Positions 51,954 through 60,724 of a DNA stretch of 64,000 nucleotides are shown here, in pieces. The stretch spans positions 44,070 through 108,069 of the IMG/VR virus record IMGVR_UViG_3300032893_000013; one strand, 5' to 3'. The notes beneath the pieces were generated by a model. That model saw nothing but the letters and a program-made list of their open reading frames with translations, ran no database searches and had not been told where the DNA came from. Position 1 is the first letter of the stretch; the number at the start of each line of letters is the position of its first letter. The position numbers were made by a program, and so were the translations under genes. The DNA comes from a virus.

Positions 51954-52357
51954 TGGACGTTCAGCGATCAATCAACGGATTCAACGCTGGGCAAAACCTC
52001 TACCTTGCCGTGATTCAACAGACATTGTTGGATGTTCAGTCCATCGTTGAGGCGACCAAAAGGGAAGTGTCCGAATTCAAGGTCGCAGACATCCGCCGCA
52101 AAAAAGACAAAGAAACGCTCCTCATGGAAATCAACCATGAGCATTTCAAGACCATCTGCGCAAATGCTGGCGTAAGTCACGAGCGCGTGATGGATGAGCT
52201 TCTGGATGCTTTTGACACTATCAAGTGGCACGGCATCAAGTTTGTGAATCTTCGCAAACACATTGATGCCAGCGGAATTCATCGAGTCGCCAAATATCAC
52301 CCAAAATCGCTCTATGACCGATTTCCTTGGGTTCACGAAAGAGAGGAAACCGTATGA
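51953..52357 (+). CDS. Unrecognised protein
   Basis: 134 residues; ATG 51953 overlaps TAA of the PhaR-like gene. Helical, with NHEHFKTICANAG and two His-rich patches. A longer frame upstream would run through the PhaR gene and is less likely. Confidence 0.66.
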   Translation: MDVQRSINGFNAGQNLYLAVIQQTLLDVQSIVEATKREVSEFKVADIRRKKDKETLLMEINHEHFKTICANAGVSHERVMDELLDAFDTIKWHGIKFVNLRKHIDASGIHRVAKYHPKSLYDRFPWVHEREETV

Positions 52358-52914
52358 AACGCCCGATGAGACTTTTGCTCCACGCGCACTCAGTCCTGAA
52401 CGTCCACGGCCCGCTTTTCTTCGAGGAACTTGTTGATAAGCTGGTCATCCGTGGCCTTCGCTTCTATCCGGTGGATCTGAGCAAGTTGCTCAATTCAGAA
52501 GCGGCAACGTACTTCATGATTCGCAAGGATCACGATGCCGGAGCCTACGAAGTCATTCCGGTCAAAAAAGTCGAATACAAAGTCGGCGTAGCTTCCAAAC
52601 TGAATGTGGAATACCCCAAAGGCCCGGTTCCATGGCCCAAAACGCCGATGGTCGCGGTCGTTATGACGCCTTCACCGCGCCAGATTGCCAAGGAAGAGAA
52701 GAAGCGCGAAGTGTTGCGCTTTTGCGAACTGATGGGCAGATGGCCAAGTCAACTCAAAAAAGAGGAAAAAACGCTCTACGGCTTCATCCAGAACAATCGC
52801 AAGGACGAAGTTTTCATGGCGCAGCTTAAGAAATTCAAAAAAGGCGGTCGCATTCTCAGCAATGAAGAAAAACTTGGCCTACAACTCGCTGATTCGGGCG
52901 GAACGGGGTTCTAA
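52354..52914 (+). CDS. Unrecognised protein
   Basis: 186 residues; ATG 52354 with GAGAGG. Basic, winged-helix-like N-terminal half (FEELVDKLVIRGLRFYPVDLSKLL), Lys-rich C-terminus. Shares one base with the next start. Confidence 0.64.
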   Translation: MKRPMRLLLHAHSVLNVHGPLFFEELVDKLVIRGLRFYPVDLSKLLNSEAATYFMIRKDHDAGAYEVIPVKKVEYKVGVASKLNVEYPKGPVPWPKTPMVAVVMTPSPRQIAKEEKKREVLRFCELMGRWPSQLKKEEKTLYGFIQNNRKDEVFMAQLKKFKKGGRILSNEEKLGLQLADSGGTGF

Positions 52915-53189
52915 TGAGCAAGAAAAAGGTCGGAATGACAGTTAGAGAGGCAGTTGAGGAGGCGCAAAAGACTTTCAGCGTCTCTATGGGCGAACAGGGC
53001 ACCTATTTTACGGCTATCGGCTGGGAAAGTCCCGAAACTGGACAAAAAACAGGCCCCTTTTTCGTTTGCATCGTTGATGGATTAGCAATCGAAGTAGATA
53101 AAGACGGAAAATTCCGAGATTTTTACTCAGCCAAAGCCGAGCATTACTTCCCATTCTTCTCGGCGGACATAAAAACGGAGCGGCCATGA
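52914..53189 (+). CDS. Unrecognised small protein
   Basis: 91 residues, mixed alpha/beta. No motif recognised; overlaps both neighbours. Confidence 0.62.
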   Translation: MSKKKVGMTVREAVEEAQKTFSVSMGEQGTYFTAIGWESPETGQKTGPFFVCIVDGLAIEVDKDGKFRDFYSAKAEHYFPFFSADIKTERP

Positions 53190-53452
53190 AGAAAATTGAC
53201 GGATTCCAATGCGAAAACTGCAAAGTGATCCATCCCACGGCTCAGGAAGCTGAGAAGTGCGAGAGACATCACCGAGAAAGGCTTGCTGGTATCAAAATCA
53301 TGGGAGGCCATTTCAAAAATCCTGAAGGAACGTGGGGTTTTGGCCGAGAACAACGAATCATGTACCCGCAAACCATCAACATCCGCTTCTCGGATGGATA
53401 TGGCGATTTCGCTGAGTACACTCTTTCACACGTTGGATATAGAGGTTTATGA
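53186..53452 (+). CDS. Zinc-finger-like small protein
   Basis: 88 residues. CENCK (~9), then CERHH (~27) form a C2HC/C2H2-like set, followed by a Gly/Phe-rich beta half. Confidence 0.66.
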   Translation: MKKIDGFQCENCKVIHPTAQEAEKCERHHRERLAGIKIMGGHFKNPEGTWGFGREQRIMYPQTINIRFSDGYGDFAEYTLSHVGYRGL

Positions 53453-53826
53453 TGGGCAATCTAGGACGAATCCTGACAATTCGAGTGAAGATCACCGATC
53501 CTGAAAAAGCCAAGTGGATCTGGGACGCGCACATTGGCCCGGCGCAACACGGCGTTGAAGTCGGAGCGATTGCAGACGGCGATCTGTTTGCCGAGCGTAA
53601 TCAGTTGCGAGAATTGGTGTTGGACGAGAATTCAATCGCCATCCCCAAGAAATACTACGTCAAGCAAGCCGACGAAACTGCCGAAGAGGCCATCGAAGCG
53701 CACTGCAACGGCGGATTTGACACGCTGGAGAACGCAAAAAACGACGCGCCACACTGCACAGATCCTGGCGTCAAGTGGGATGTGATCGACATTACTGGGA
53801 AAGTCTACGCTTCTGGAGGCGGATAA
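53449..53826 (+). CDS. Unrecognised protein
   Basis: 125 residues, ATGA overlap upstream (start at either ATG of ATGATG). Beta/alpha mix with His-Cys pairs (AHCNGG, APHCTD) near the C-terminus. Confidence 0.62.
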   Translation: MMGNLGRILTIRVKITDPEKAKWIWDAHIGPAQHGVEVGAIADGDLFAERNQLRELVLDENSIAIPKKYYVKQADETAEEAIEAHCNGGFDTLENAKNDAPHCTDPGVKWDVIDITGKVYASGGG

Positions 53827-54284
53827 TGCTTGAAGATGGACAAAAAGTCGAAATCTACAGGAACCTGAATCGCCGCAATGGAATTTGGTTTTCAGTGCGC
53901 GACCGCAAATCCGGACTTGTCGTTCGTCGCATGAACATCAAAGATTTTGAATGCCTTGTTCTCAAAAACGCCGAGTTCAAGGTGTCAAAAGCCGGTCGTG
54001 ATCGAGTGTTGCGAGAAAAGCGCAAGAATGTTCACGCCTTAATCAAGGCTGACGTTTTTCGTCATCCATCCGGAAAGACTCCCTTGACCTTTTACGATCA
54101 GGGGTATTATCCTGTGACCGTGAGTTACAATCCATACGCCAACGAAACCTTCATTGCCAACTTGATGAACGGAAAGGTTCACATCCAAGCTCCAATTGAG
54201 CGCGCCGACTTTGTAACGATTGACGATGCTGGCGTGCGTGCGTGGGTTCGCCGTGGCGATCTTTCTGGAGGGAAAACGGTATGA
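53826..54284 (+). CDS. Unrecognised basic protein
   Basis: 152 residues; ATG 53826 overlaps TAA. Basic N-terminus, beta-rich middle (GYYPVTVSYNPYAN). No motif recognised. Confidence 0.62.
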   Translation: MLEDGQKVEIYRNLNRRNGIWFSVRDRKSGLVVRRMNIKDFECLVLKNAEFKVSKAGRDRVLREKRKNVHALIKADVFRHPSGKTPLTFYDQGYYPVTVSYNPYANETFIANLMNGKVHIQAPIERADFVTIDDAGVRAWVRRGDLSGGKTV

Positions 54285-54853
54285 AACTGGAAGTCATGGG
54301 ATATGCTGAAGACAAAGCCGAGATGGTCCGCTTCCGCCTCAATCAAGGCTGGGATTACGTTTGGATCACTTACCACGACACCAAAGGCTTTCTCACCATC
54401 ACTTCCAGCTATGGTAACTGGTCCTTCATTTGGAGTTCAATGGGCGAAGGAACAACTTTGCGTGAGTTCATCATGCGCGCAGGCGACGATTATTTGGCCA
54501 ACAAGATGTGGGGCAAAGACCAAGAGTATTTCGATGAAGACGAAGCGGTCAACGACATCAAGCGTTCGATCATAGAGGATCGTCGTATGGGCTACATTGA
54601 TTCCGATAAGGCGCGGTTCCTGTGGCGAGAAGCCGAGGATCTCGGTGAGGATTACGAAGGCGCGAGCCGCGACCTATTCATGAGTGCATTTTCCGACAAT
54701 CGACATCTTTGCGAGTGGAAAACTGAATGGTGGGAAACAAACTGGGGAATGCGCCCGAAGCCAAATTTCATGACACTCAGGAATGAAATCATTCCCATGT
54801 TTCGCCGATACCTGAAGGGAGAATTGCTTGAAAAAGCTACTCCAACTCTTTAA
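54281..54853 (+). CDS. Unrecognised protein
   Basis: 190 residues, ATGA overlap. Trp-rich, acidic middle, basic end. No motif recognised. Confidence 0.63.
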   Translation: MKLEVMGYAEDKAEMVRFRLNQGWDYVWITYHDTKGFLTITSSYGNWSFIWSSMGEGTTLREFIMRAGDDYLANKMWGKDQEYFDEDEAVNDIKRSIIEDRRMGYIDSDKARFLWREAEDLGEDYEGASRDLFMSAFSDNRHLCEWKTEWWETNWGMRPKPNFMTLRNEIIPMFRRYLKGELLEKATPTL

Positions 54854-55184
54854 GCGATGGCTTGGCCTCAAGCCTAAGCCGGTTCTCGTCAAGTCAGCCT
54901 GGAGTGAACTGCTCACGCCGTTTCGCTATCAAGACGAACTGATGAAGAAGTTCCACGATGAAAACGAGAAAAACTTCCAGGAAATGCTGGCGAAGATCAC
55001 GTCCGATCAAAAGATTGTTGTAACGGGCATCGCCAAAATGCCAGGCCCTTACGTCAGCTATGAGACGTATTATTTGAGCGATGGCTCTGCGTATCCGTTC
55101 CGATTCCGCGCTTCCCTTCATTGGGTAGACACATTGACTCCGCAAGAGGTTTACGCTAACATTCAAACAAAAGGTGATGTATGA
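54828..55184 (+). CDS. Unrecognised protein with TTG start
   Basis: 118 residues from TTG 54828, supported by AAGGGAG eight bases upstream. Basic hydrophobic N-terminus (KKLLQLFKRWLGLK) could be amphipathic or membrane-associated. Overlaps both neighbours. Confidence 0.58.
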   Translation: MKKLLQLFKRWLGLKPKPVLVKSAWSELLTPFRYQDELMKKFHDENEKNFQEMLAKITSDQKIVVTGIAKMPGPYVSYETYYLSDGSAYPFRFRASLHWVDTLTPQEVYANIQTKGDV

Positions 55185-55360
55185 AACAAGAAACGCTTAT
55201 CAAAGCAATGCTGGTGTTGTTCATTTCGTTGATGGCTTTCAGTGTCGGCACGTTTGTTGGAAAAGAAGTCGCCGACTCCGATCATAAACGCGAACAGCTT
55301 ATCAAGGAATTGTACCCCAATGATGGCGCAAAGCCCGAAGGCACCGTTTATGGCCCGTGA
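55181..55360 (+). CDS. 59-residue membrane protein, SPOR-anchor-like
   Basis: ATG 55181 overlaps the preceding TGA by ATGA. One membrane segment (~8-25), then FVGKEVADSDHKREQL. I recall, unchecked, a similar GTFVGK/SD/HK stretch right after the membrane segment of SPOR-domain proteins in Bdellovibrio-like bacteria. Here no SPOR domain follows. Too short for many gene finders. Confidence 0.62.
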   Translation: MKQETLIKAMLVLFISLMAFSVGTFVGKEVADSDHKREQLIKELYPNDGAKPEGTVYGP

Positions 55361-55607
55361 ACTGAAGGATAATGCTGTGAAAATTCAATTCTATTGGAAC
55401 GAAAACTATCCCGAAACTCTTTACGTCATGAGCCGCGATCTTCTCAGTGGCCAAGACGTTCTGTACGTTTTACACGATAACTTTGAAGACGATCCTGGTG
55501 ACGGTAAGAGACGGGCGTCCGGCGATCTTCGCTGGCACCGCTGTTCGTGGGCTACAAGTCCACGCGCCATGAAGAGCAATGGATTTGAGCTTATCGGTGC
55601 GCTATGA
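55350..55607 (+). CDS. Unrecognised small protein
   Basis: 85 residues from ATG 55350 (GAAGG upstream) or 76 from GTG 55377 (AAGGAT upstream); both are plausible. Aromatic N-terminus, acidic middle. Ends four bases into the NADAR gene. Confidence 0.58.
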   Translation: MARELKDNAVKIQFYWNENYPETLYVMSRDLLSGQDVLYVLHDNFEDDPGDGKRRASGDLRWHRCSWATSPRAMKSNGFELIGAL

Positions 55608-56050
55608 ATCAGATTTTCTTTTGGGCGCAACGCGATCAGTACGGAGCCTTCTCGAACTTCTTCTATTCGCCGATCAAAATTGGCGACTGGACGTATCCTA
55701 CTGTTGAGCACTTCTACCAGGCCCAGAAGTTCGTTCACGATTACGACAAATGGCTTGCCGTAGCTTGCGCATCCACACCCATGCGCGCAAAGCATCTTTC
55801 GCACAAATTTGGCAAAGACCGCAGAACCGACTGGGAAGACGTGAAATTTGACATCATGGTGAGCGCCCTGATAGTCAAGTTCAATTCGCATCCGAAGCTG
55901 AAAGAGCTTCTTTTGGGCACTGGCGACGCGGAAATCTACGAAGACAGCCCGAAGGACAAAATCTGGGGAACCGGCGAAAAGGGCGGCGTTGGCACTGGCC
56001 AGAATCTTCTTGGTAAGGCGCTCATGCAGGTGCGGGAGATGTTGCGATGA
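55604..56050 (+). CDS. NADAR-family (YbiA-like) N-glycosidase
   Basis: 148 residues. FSNFFYSPI, VEHFYQAQKF and KIWGTG near the C-terminus match the NADAR/YbiA signature (F..WY..SP, EHYFQA.KF, WG.G). Members remove bases from riboflavin precursors or ADP-ribosylated targets, and act in NAD-linked phage-defence conflicts. Role here unknown. Confidence 0.86.
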   Translation: MNQIFFWAQRDQYGAFSNFFYSPIKIGDWTYPTVEHFYQAQKFVHDYDKWLAVACASTPMRAKHLSHKFGKDRRTDWEDVKFDIMVSALIVKFNSHPKLKELLLGTGDAEIYEDSPKDKIWGTGEKGGVGTGQNLLGKALMQVREMLR

Positions 56051-56661
56051 AACAGTTCTTTAGTCGTTTCAAAAAATCGAAGACTCCTCCACAACCCCAA
56101 ACGTTTTTCATCAAGGTTGATCGAGACTCAATAAAGCCCAACGCAAAGGCCGGGCAAACGTCCGACTATGAATATATTTCATCTACCGGCTACATCATCA
56201 TTAGCGCGAACTATCCATCCATCGAATTCATGGACGAACGGATCAAACTCGTAAGAACCACTACGTCACTTGAACGTCGAAGTTTGCGCACAGAGAGAGA
56301 GTATATCGTCGGCGGAATGAATATCGAGGAACTTCACATGCTGGCCGACACGCTGCGAGAAGTGTTCCCCAAGCAAGTGAATTTTAAGTTTGAAAATCAC
56401 TACCAAGAATATCGCTTTCTGACTCCAATTCCGTCACACAGTTACAAGTACGAACGGACGAAGGTGACTTGCTGCCACTGCGGAGCCGAGTTCTTCCACG
56501 ACGAAATCAAAGACGAATATTACGATGATAGCGACGAGTACAGTCCGATGTACGATTGCTGTCCCAAATGCAAAAAGGCCGATTGCGTCAAGCTGGAATT
56601 CGAGGACTTTGAAGGAATCATGCTGGAGCGCGCCGGACTGCCGAAGTTGGAGATGGGATGA
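56047..56661 (+). CDS. Zinc-ribbon protein
   Basis: 204 residues, ATGA overlap. Basic N-terminus; C-terminal CCHCGAEF (~139) and CCPKCKKADC (~175) form a ribbon. Acidic stretch between the two Cys pairs (DEYYDDSDEY). Function unknown. Confidence 0.68.
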   Translation: MKQFFSRFKKSKTPPQPQTFFIKVDRDSIKPNAKAGQTSDYEYISSTGYIIISANYPSIEFMDERIKLVRTTTSLERRSLRTEREYIVGGMNIEELHMLADTLREVFPKQVNFKFENHYQEYRFLTPIPSHSYKYERTKVTCCHCGAEFFHDEIKDEYYDDSDEYSPMYDCCPKCKKADCVKLEFEDFEGIMLERAGLPKLEMG

Positions 56662-56816
56662 AAATTCCAGGCATTGTAAAATTTAGTTTTTTCTTCTTGG
56701 TTCCTATGGCGGTTTGCCGCTACATGGAGTGGCACGGAGTTTCACTCGCGCTGTTCGCAATGTATCCGGTCGCCCTGCTTGGATACCTCAACTTGGGAGG
56801 AACGGTCGATGAGTAA
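56658..56816 (+). CDS. 52-residue membrane protein
   Basis: ATG 56658 overlaps the preceding TGA. Two hydrophobic segments (~5-20, ~27-45) with a short charged loop. Reading frame and coupling support it. Confidence 0.6.
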   Translation: MKIPGIVKFSFFFLVPMAVCRYMEWHGVSLALFAMYPVALLGYLNLGGTVDE

Positions 56817-56982
56817 GTACGACATCGTAATCATGCACCTGAAGATCAAGGGCTTTTTCCTTGGGGAATACATCGTCTACAACGACATAGATGGCTTTAA
56901 TATCCACAAGATGCGAAAACTCTGGAATGAACACATCAAAAGTGCTAAGGTAACCTACAGGTGCCCGGTAATAGGAGGATGA
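56809..56982 (+). CDS. 57-residue protein
   Basis: ATG 56809, behind GGAGG, overlaps the previous stop. Alpha/beta with a hydrophobic N-terminal half. No motif recognised. Confidence 0.64.
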   Translation: MSKYDIVIMHLKIKGFFLGEYIVYNDIDGFNIHKMRKLWNEHIKSAKVTYRCPVIGG

Positions 56983-56983
56983 C

Positions 56984-57580
56984 GTGAACTTGATGATTGA
57001 TCTTGAAACTCTCGACCAGAAAGTCACGACCGCGATCCTCTCTGTTGGCATCGTCGCCTTCGACAAAGAAGGAATCAAAGATGAGCTTTACGTCGTACCG
57101 AACCTCCAAGAGCAACTCGATGGCGGCCATACCGTCAGCGCCGCGACTCTTTGCTGGTGGGCCAGACAATCAGACCAAGCCCGCAAAGTCTTCGAGGAGC
57201 AAGAAACCAAATCCGTTCCGTTGGCGGCGGCATTCAAACAGATCCATATGTTCATTCGCAAGTACAAAGACGCCAACATCTACAGCTATGGCGCTGACTT
57301 CGACATCCCGATCCTCAAGTACATCTACGACAGCGCGAATACTCAGGTTCCTTGGTATTACGGTCGCGTCCGGTGCCTGCGAACTTGGTGCGATGACAAC
57401 AATCTTCCGTACAAGTCGGCCAAAGATCCGAACTACACGCACAATGCCTTGCAGGACGCCCGCGATCAGGCCCAGCACATGATTGACCACTGGAGTCCCA
57501 AACCGCCACTCGAAGACGGTAAACTCAAGATGACCGTCGAAGAATATGACGAAACAATTCCACGATCAGGAGCCGTATAA
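56984..57580 (+). CDS. DEDDh 3'-5' exonuclease (Rv2179c-like)
   Basis: 198 residues from GTG 56984 behind AGGAGGA. MIDLETL (~4), YGADFDIPIL (~103) and HNALQDARDQA (~152) are the ExoI, ExoII and ExoIII (His-Asp) motifs. Degrades RNA or DNA ends. Could supply proofreading or RNA turnover. Confidence 0.85.
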   Translation: MNLMIDLETLDQKVTTAILSVGIVAFDKEGIKDELYVVPNLQEQLDGGHTVSAATLCWWARQSDQARKVFEEQETKSVPLAAAFKQIHMFIRKYKDANIYSYGADFDIPILKYIYDSANTQVPWYYGRVRCLRTWCDDNNLPYKSAKDPNYTHNALQDARDQAQHMIDHWSPKPPLEDGKLKMTVEEYDETIPRSGAV

Positions 57581-57825
57581 TGAGCAAAGAAAAAACTTCC
57601 GTTGACAAAACCATTGACAAAATCTTTCCCGAAGGCCAGCGCAAGATGATTAAGAAGGCCATCGTTGACACCGTACAGGTCAGCCCGAACTTGACCGCAT
57701 CCGTGCTCAGAATTGGGAACGACACCAGCGTCCTTTTGACGGGCCGCGATGACAACAACAACTTGCACTACACCATGATGTCGAAGGACACCTTCAATCA
57801 ACTCAAAAAATCCGTGAAACTTTAG
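57580..57825 (+). CDS. Unrecognised small protein
   Basis: 81 residues sharing one base with the exonuclease stop. Helical N-terminus, beta C-terminal half. No motif recognised. Confidence 0.63.
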   Translation: MSKEKTSVDKTIDKIFPEGQRKMIKKAIVDTVQVSPNLTASVLRIGNDTSVLLTGRDDNNNLHYTMMSKDTFNQLKKSVKL

Positions 57826-57833
57826 GAGGAACC

Positions 57834-58391
57834 ATGGGAATGCGAAAAATTTTCAGAATGCAATATGAGCCGTGCAATGGTCAGTGTTACGCTTGGGATG
57901 ACGATGATGATGACACGTCAACTTCGTCTGGCGGTGGAGGCGGCGGCTCCGACGATGACGATGATCGTGACAGCGACATTCTCCCGCTCCGCGCACTCCG
58001 CAATGATCCTGTCCGTCTGAAGCGCGTCATGGACAAACTTGTCGCAATGCACCAAGAACTGTGTGGAAACAAGAACTTACGCTATGGCATTGATTTGGAT
58101 GAAGACAATCATATTTTCATCGGCAGCTTCTGGCATTACGGAAAGCTGGAACTTTTCACCGACAAGAATCACATTGCTTTGATTGAAAAGATGGCCGACT
58201 TCGTTCTGCCATTCTATCAGTCGGAAGCGTACCACGAAGAATCTAAGCACGACAAAGGCTTAGGCCATGAAGTGTGCGAGCACGGCGAAGATGACAACTT
58301 GCTCCGCTTCATCATCCGAAGCTCGAAGATCCCGACTCCGAACGGCGTCGATGCGTACCTGAATGAACTGGGTTTCCGAGTTGGCGCATGA
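57834..58391 (+). CDS. Protein with Asp- and Gly-runs
   Basis: 185 residues behind AGGAGG. Low-complexity run of Asp, Ser/Thr, six Gly, Asp again (~22-47) followed by a folded alpha/beta part. The acidic runs could bind Ca2+ or act as a DNA mimic; neither is shown. Confidence 0.66.
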   Translation: MGMRKIFRMQYEPCNGQCYAWDDDDDDTSTSSGGGGGGSDDDDDRDSDILPLRALRNDPVRLKRVMDKLVAMHQELCGNKNLRYGIDLDEDNHIFIGSFWHYGKLELFTDKNHIALIEKMADFVLPFYQSEAYHEESKHDKGLGHEVCEHGEDDNLLRFIIRSSKIPTPNGVDAYLNELGFRVGA

Positions 58392-58618
58392 GCGAACGCA
58401 AACGTGGCATAACCAGAGGCCAAATGGTGCAACTCATGGTCGATAAGGCCAACGAGAGGCACAAGGGCGAAAGTATCTTAGAGCCTGGATTCGCCCACAG
58501 ATTGGCTTCTACAATGCTCGAAGCGTGCGAGGAAGCCGGAATGCTCCCTCCACAGCGAGACGCAGAAAATAAGTCGAGCTACGGATACGCTCAGCTTTGG
58601 CGATGGGAGAAAGAATGA
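58388..58618 (+). CDS. Unrecognised small protein
   Basis: 76 residues, ATGA overlap; basic N-terminus, helical, acidic end. No motif recognised. Confidence 0.62.
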   Translation: MSERKRGITRGQMVQLMVDKANERHKGESILEPGFAHRLASTMLEACEEAGMLPPQRDAENKSSYGYAQLWRWEKE

Positions 58619-58812
58619 AATACGTTGCCAAGATTGAAATGGATGACGGCCAGGTGTTTGAAGGATGCCTGGTCCAGCACGAGGACAAAATTCCGATCAC
58701 GTCCTTGGAGCAAGCCACGAACATCTTCCAAAATCAGAAATGGACCACAGACGGCACCGGACGTTGGATAAGCCGAGAATACCGGCGCTACTTCTGGATT
58801 CATGAAAAGTGA
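58615..58812 (+). CDS. Unrecognised small protein
   Basis: 65 residues; ATG 58615 has GGGAGA upstream and overlaps the preceding stop. Beta-rich. Confidence 0.61.
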   Translation: MKYVAKIEMDDGQVFEGCLVQHEDKIPITSLEQATNIFQNQKWTTDGTGRWISREYRRYFWIHEK

Positions 58813-59029
58813 AGTCTATCACACGACAGACGGAACGGGCGACTGGATGTGTTGCTGGGTTTGGGAGTTCCAAAAGCACTATCAGCGCATGGGCTGGACC
58901 AACTGGCTCTATTTTGCGACTGAGGAGTTAGCCAATCGCTGGCTGGATGAATACGTCATTCCCGGTCGCCCTGGCGTTGAAGCGAAGGTCAAACTGCGCG
59001 TCGGGACTCAGGATATGTTTTCCAAATGA
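58802..59029 (+). CDS. Trp-rich small protein
   Basis: 75 residues with eight Trp (e.g. DWMCCWVWEF). Could be a nucleic-acid or membrane-surface binder. Overlaps both neighbours. Confidence 0.61.
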   Translation: MKSEVYHTTDGTGDWMCCWVWEFQKHYQRMGWTNWLYFATEELANRWLDEYVIPGRPGVEAKVKLRVGTQDMFSK

Positions 59030-59355
59030 TCTATACCAAAGAATACATCGAACAGGCCATCAAAGATTTCCAGAAGCGAATGGAAACCGAACTTGATTTC
59101 TGTCAGGAACTGTTCCGCGATGCTACTATCCGATTGATGGCCGCCAAATACGGCTATTACGTTTGCAGCGATCCCTGGATGGATGACATTGCTTATGATC
59201 TGTGCGAAAAAGGCTGGTATGTTATGGGCCGGGCGCTTGGCGTGCTGAAGGAAGATGAGACTAGCCCGTGCATTGACTTCGATCCAAAACATCCGTATGC
59301 TGAAGAAGGAATCAAGCTGGCAGAACGGTTCATGAAGAAGGGGAAGAAAAAATGA
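59026..59355 (+). CDS. Small protein, faint NAD-ligase-like segment
   Basis: 109 residues. AAKYGYYVCSDPWMDDIAYD loosely recalls the N-terminal Ia segment of NAD-dependent DNA ligases (YY...P..sD..YD). No ligase core follows. ATGA overlap upstream. Confidence 0.58.
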   Translation: MIYTKEYIEQAIKDFQKRMETELDFCQELFRDATIRLMAAKYGYYVCSDPWMDDIAYDLCEKGWYVMGRALGVLKEDETSPCIDFDPKHPYAEEGIKLAERFMKKGKKK

Positions 59356-59576
59356 CACAGAAGCCAATCGCCGGACGCATTCAAGTTTGGGCAGATTTCC
59401 ACGATCCAGGAAACACCGTCATTCGCATCGTACAGCCCGATGGACAAGTCTTTTTCCACTCCGAATTCTCCTGGCTGAAAAGCGCATATGCAAGGCTGAC
59501 TGGAGAATCAGACGTTCAGCGTAAAATAGGCAACGAACTTCGTCGTGATGGCCATACTTTTGTGGGGAATTTATGA
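59352..59576 (+). CDS. Unrecognised small protein
   Basis: 74 residues, ATGA-coupled; beta N-terminal half. No motif recognised. Confidence 0.61.
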   Translation: MTQKPIAGRIQVWADFHDPGNTVIRIVQPDGQVFFHSEFSWLKSAYARLTGESDVQRKIGNELRRDGHTFVGNL

Positions 59577-59785
59577 GGTTAATGAGAGTAGCGAGCGGAA
59601 AGTTTCTACACCCGGAAATGATTGAAAGCCTTGATGTTCAAGAAGCGGCAACGGAAGATGGCATCGAAAAGGTCGTTCTTCACCTAACCATGTTCAGCGG
59701 CGCCAAACACACCGTCAAGTGCCGACGAGAAGATGCCGCCAGTCTCATCGAAAAGTACACGGATGATTTGGAGCTTAGGCCATGA
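59573..59785 (+). CDS. Unrecognised small protein
   Basis: 70 residues, ATGA-coupled; mixed alpha/beta. No motif recognised. Confidence 0.6.
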   Translation: MRLMRVASGKFLHPEMIESLDVQEAATEDGIEKVVLHLTMFSGAKHTVKCRREDAASLIEKYTDDLELRP

Positions 59786-60228
59786 CTTGCCGCCATCCAC
59801 ACGGAGCATTGTTTCTTGAGCGCGAATCCGATTCCTGTCCTGACGGATATGGCGGAACCGACACTTGGAGTTGGACGAACCTGAAGTGCAACAAGTGCGG
59901 AAAGAAGCTCAAGGTCTACGACGAGAATCAACGTCACGGCGTAGACAAGCAACAATACACGGAACTGACAGGACGTGCTGTTGATCTGAAAGAATTGCAG
60001 AAGCTCTTCCAAACCAATAGGCCAGTCTATCTCCATCTTAATATCTCAGCCGAGATGAATGACGCCGTTCTGCGCACCGTTGGCAAGAGAACCGACGCGC
60101 TCGAAAAAGCCATCCAGCGCAAGAAAAAATCCATCCAAAAACAGATCAAGCAGCTTGAGAGTATGGTCGCCGACTATGACGGCCACAACATGAGAAGCTG
60201 GTCTATCGTCAATCTTCTGGGGTTATGA
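59782..60228 (+). CDS. Zinc-binding coiled-coil protein
   Basis: 148 residues. N-terminal CRHPHG and CNKCGKK give a Cys/His zinc site; C-terminal ~55 residues form a coiled coil. Coupled to both neighbours. Confidence 0.65.
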   Translation: MTCRHPHGALFLERESDSCPDGYGGTDTWSWTNLKCNKCGKKLKVYDENQRHGVDKQQYTELTGRAVDLKELQKLFQTNRPVYLHLNISAEMNDAVLRTVGKRTDALEKAIQRKKKSIQKQIKQLESMVADYDGHNMRSWSIVNLLGL

Positions 60229-60479
60229 TGCCGCGCACAGTAACAAACGTACACAAATTCATGACCGTAGGCGATCTTCGAGATTTTCTCAACAGCGAGG
60301 AAGTGAAGAAGCTCAACGAAAACGCCTTCATTTGGATTCCACAGGGCGACGCTTCGTGGAACATCGACTGCCTCACTGATGCTACGATTGAAAAAGTTTC
60401 CACACCTGAAGATAGCTTCCCTCAAGAAATGGGGATCTGCCTGTACTCCAAAAAAGTCGCAAACAAGGTGCAAGAATGA
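60225..60479 (+). CDS. Unrecognised small protein
   Basis: 84 residues, ATGA-coupled. TVGDLRDFLNSE then a beta half. No motif recognised. Confidence 0.62.
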   Translation: MMPRTVTNVHKFMTVGDLRDFLNSEEVKKLNENAFIWIPQGDASWNIDCLTDATIEKVSTPEDSFPQEMGICLYSKKVANKVQE

Positions 60480-60724
60480 ATGAAATGAAGCAAGACGAGC
60501 AATTCCAGACGTATGAACGCCAATGGGGAGTGAAGCTCTTCACGGGCGCGAAGGACGGTTCAGAACTTCAACAGCAAATCACCAACTTCCTGATTGAAAT
60601 GCGAACCAAACCTATGGGCAGACTTTTCAGGCCGCATTCGACAGCTATCGCTTTCAAGTGGACGGCTTCCATGGTCTATGAGCATTACGTTCCTGTGGAG
60701 GAGAAAAATGAAGGTCAGTCGTGA
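60476..60724 (+). CDS. Unrecognised small protein
   Basis: 82 residues, ATGA-coupled. Helical, no motif recognised. Ends inside the next gene. Confidence 0.6.
   Translation: MNEMKQDEQFQTYERQWGVKLFTGAKDGSELQQQITNFLIEMRTKPMGRLFRPHSTAIAFKWTASMVYEHYVPVEEKNEGQS

Noticed and set aside
59026-59355. NAD-dependent DNA ligase
   Set aside because: Only a faint N-terminal-like segment; no adenylation-site KxDG or OB domain.
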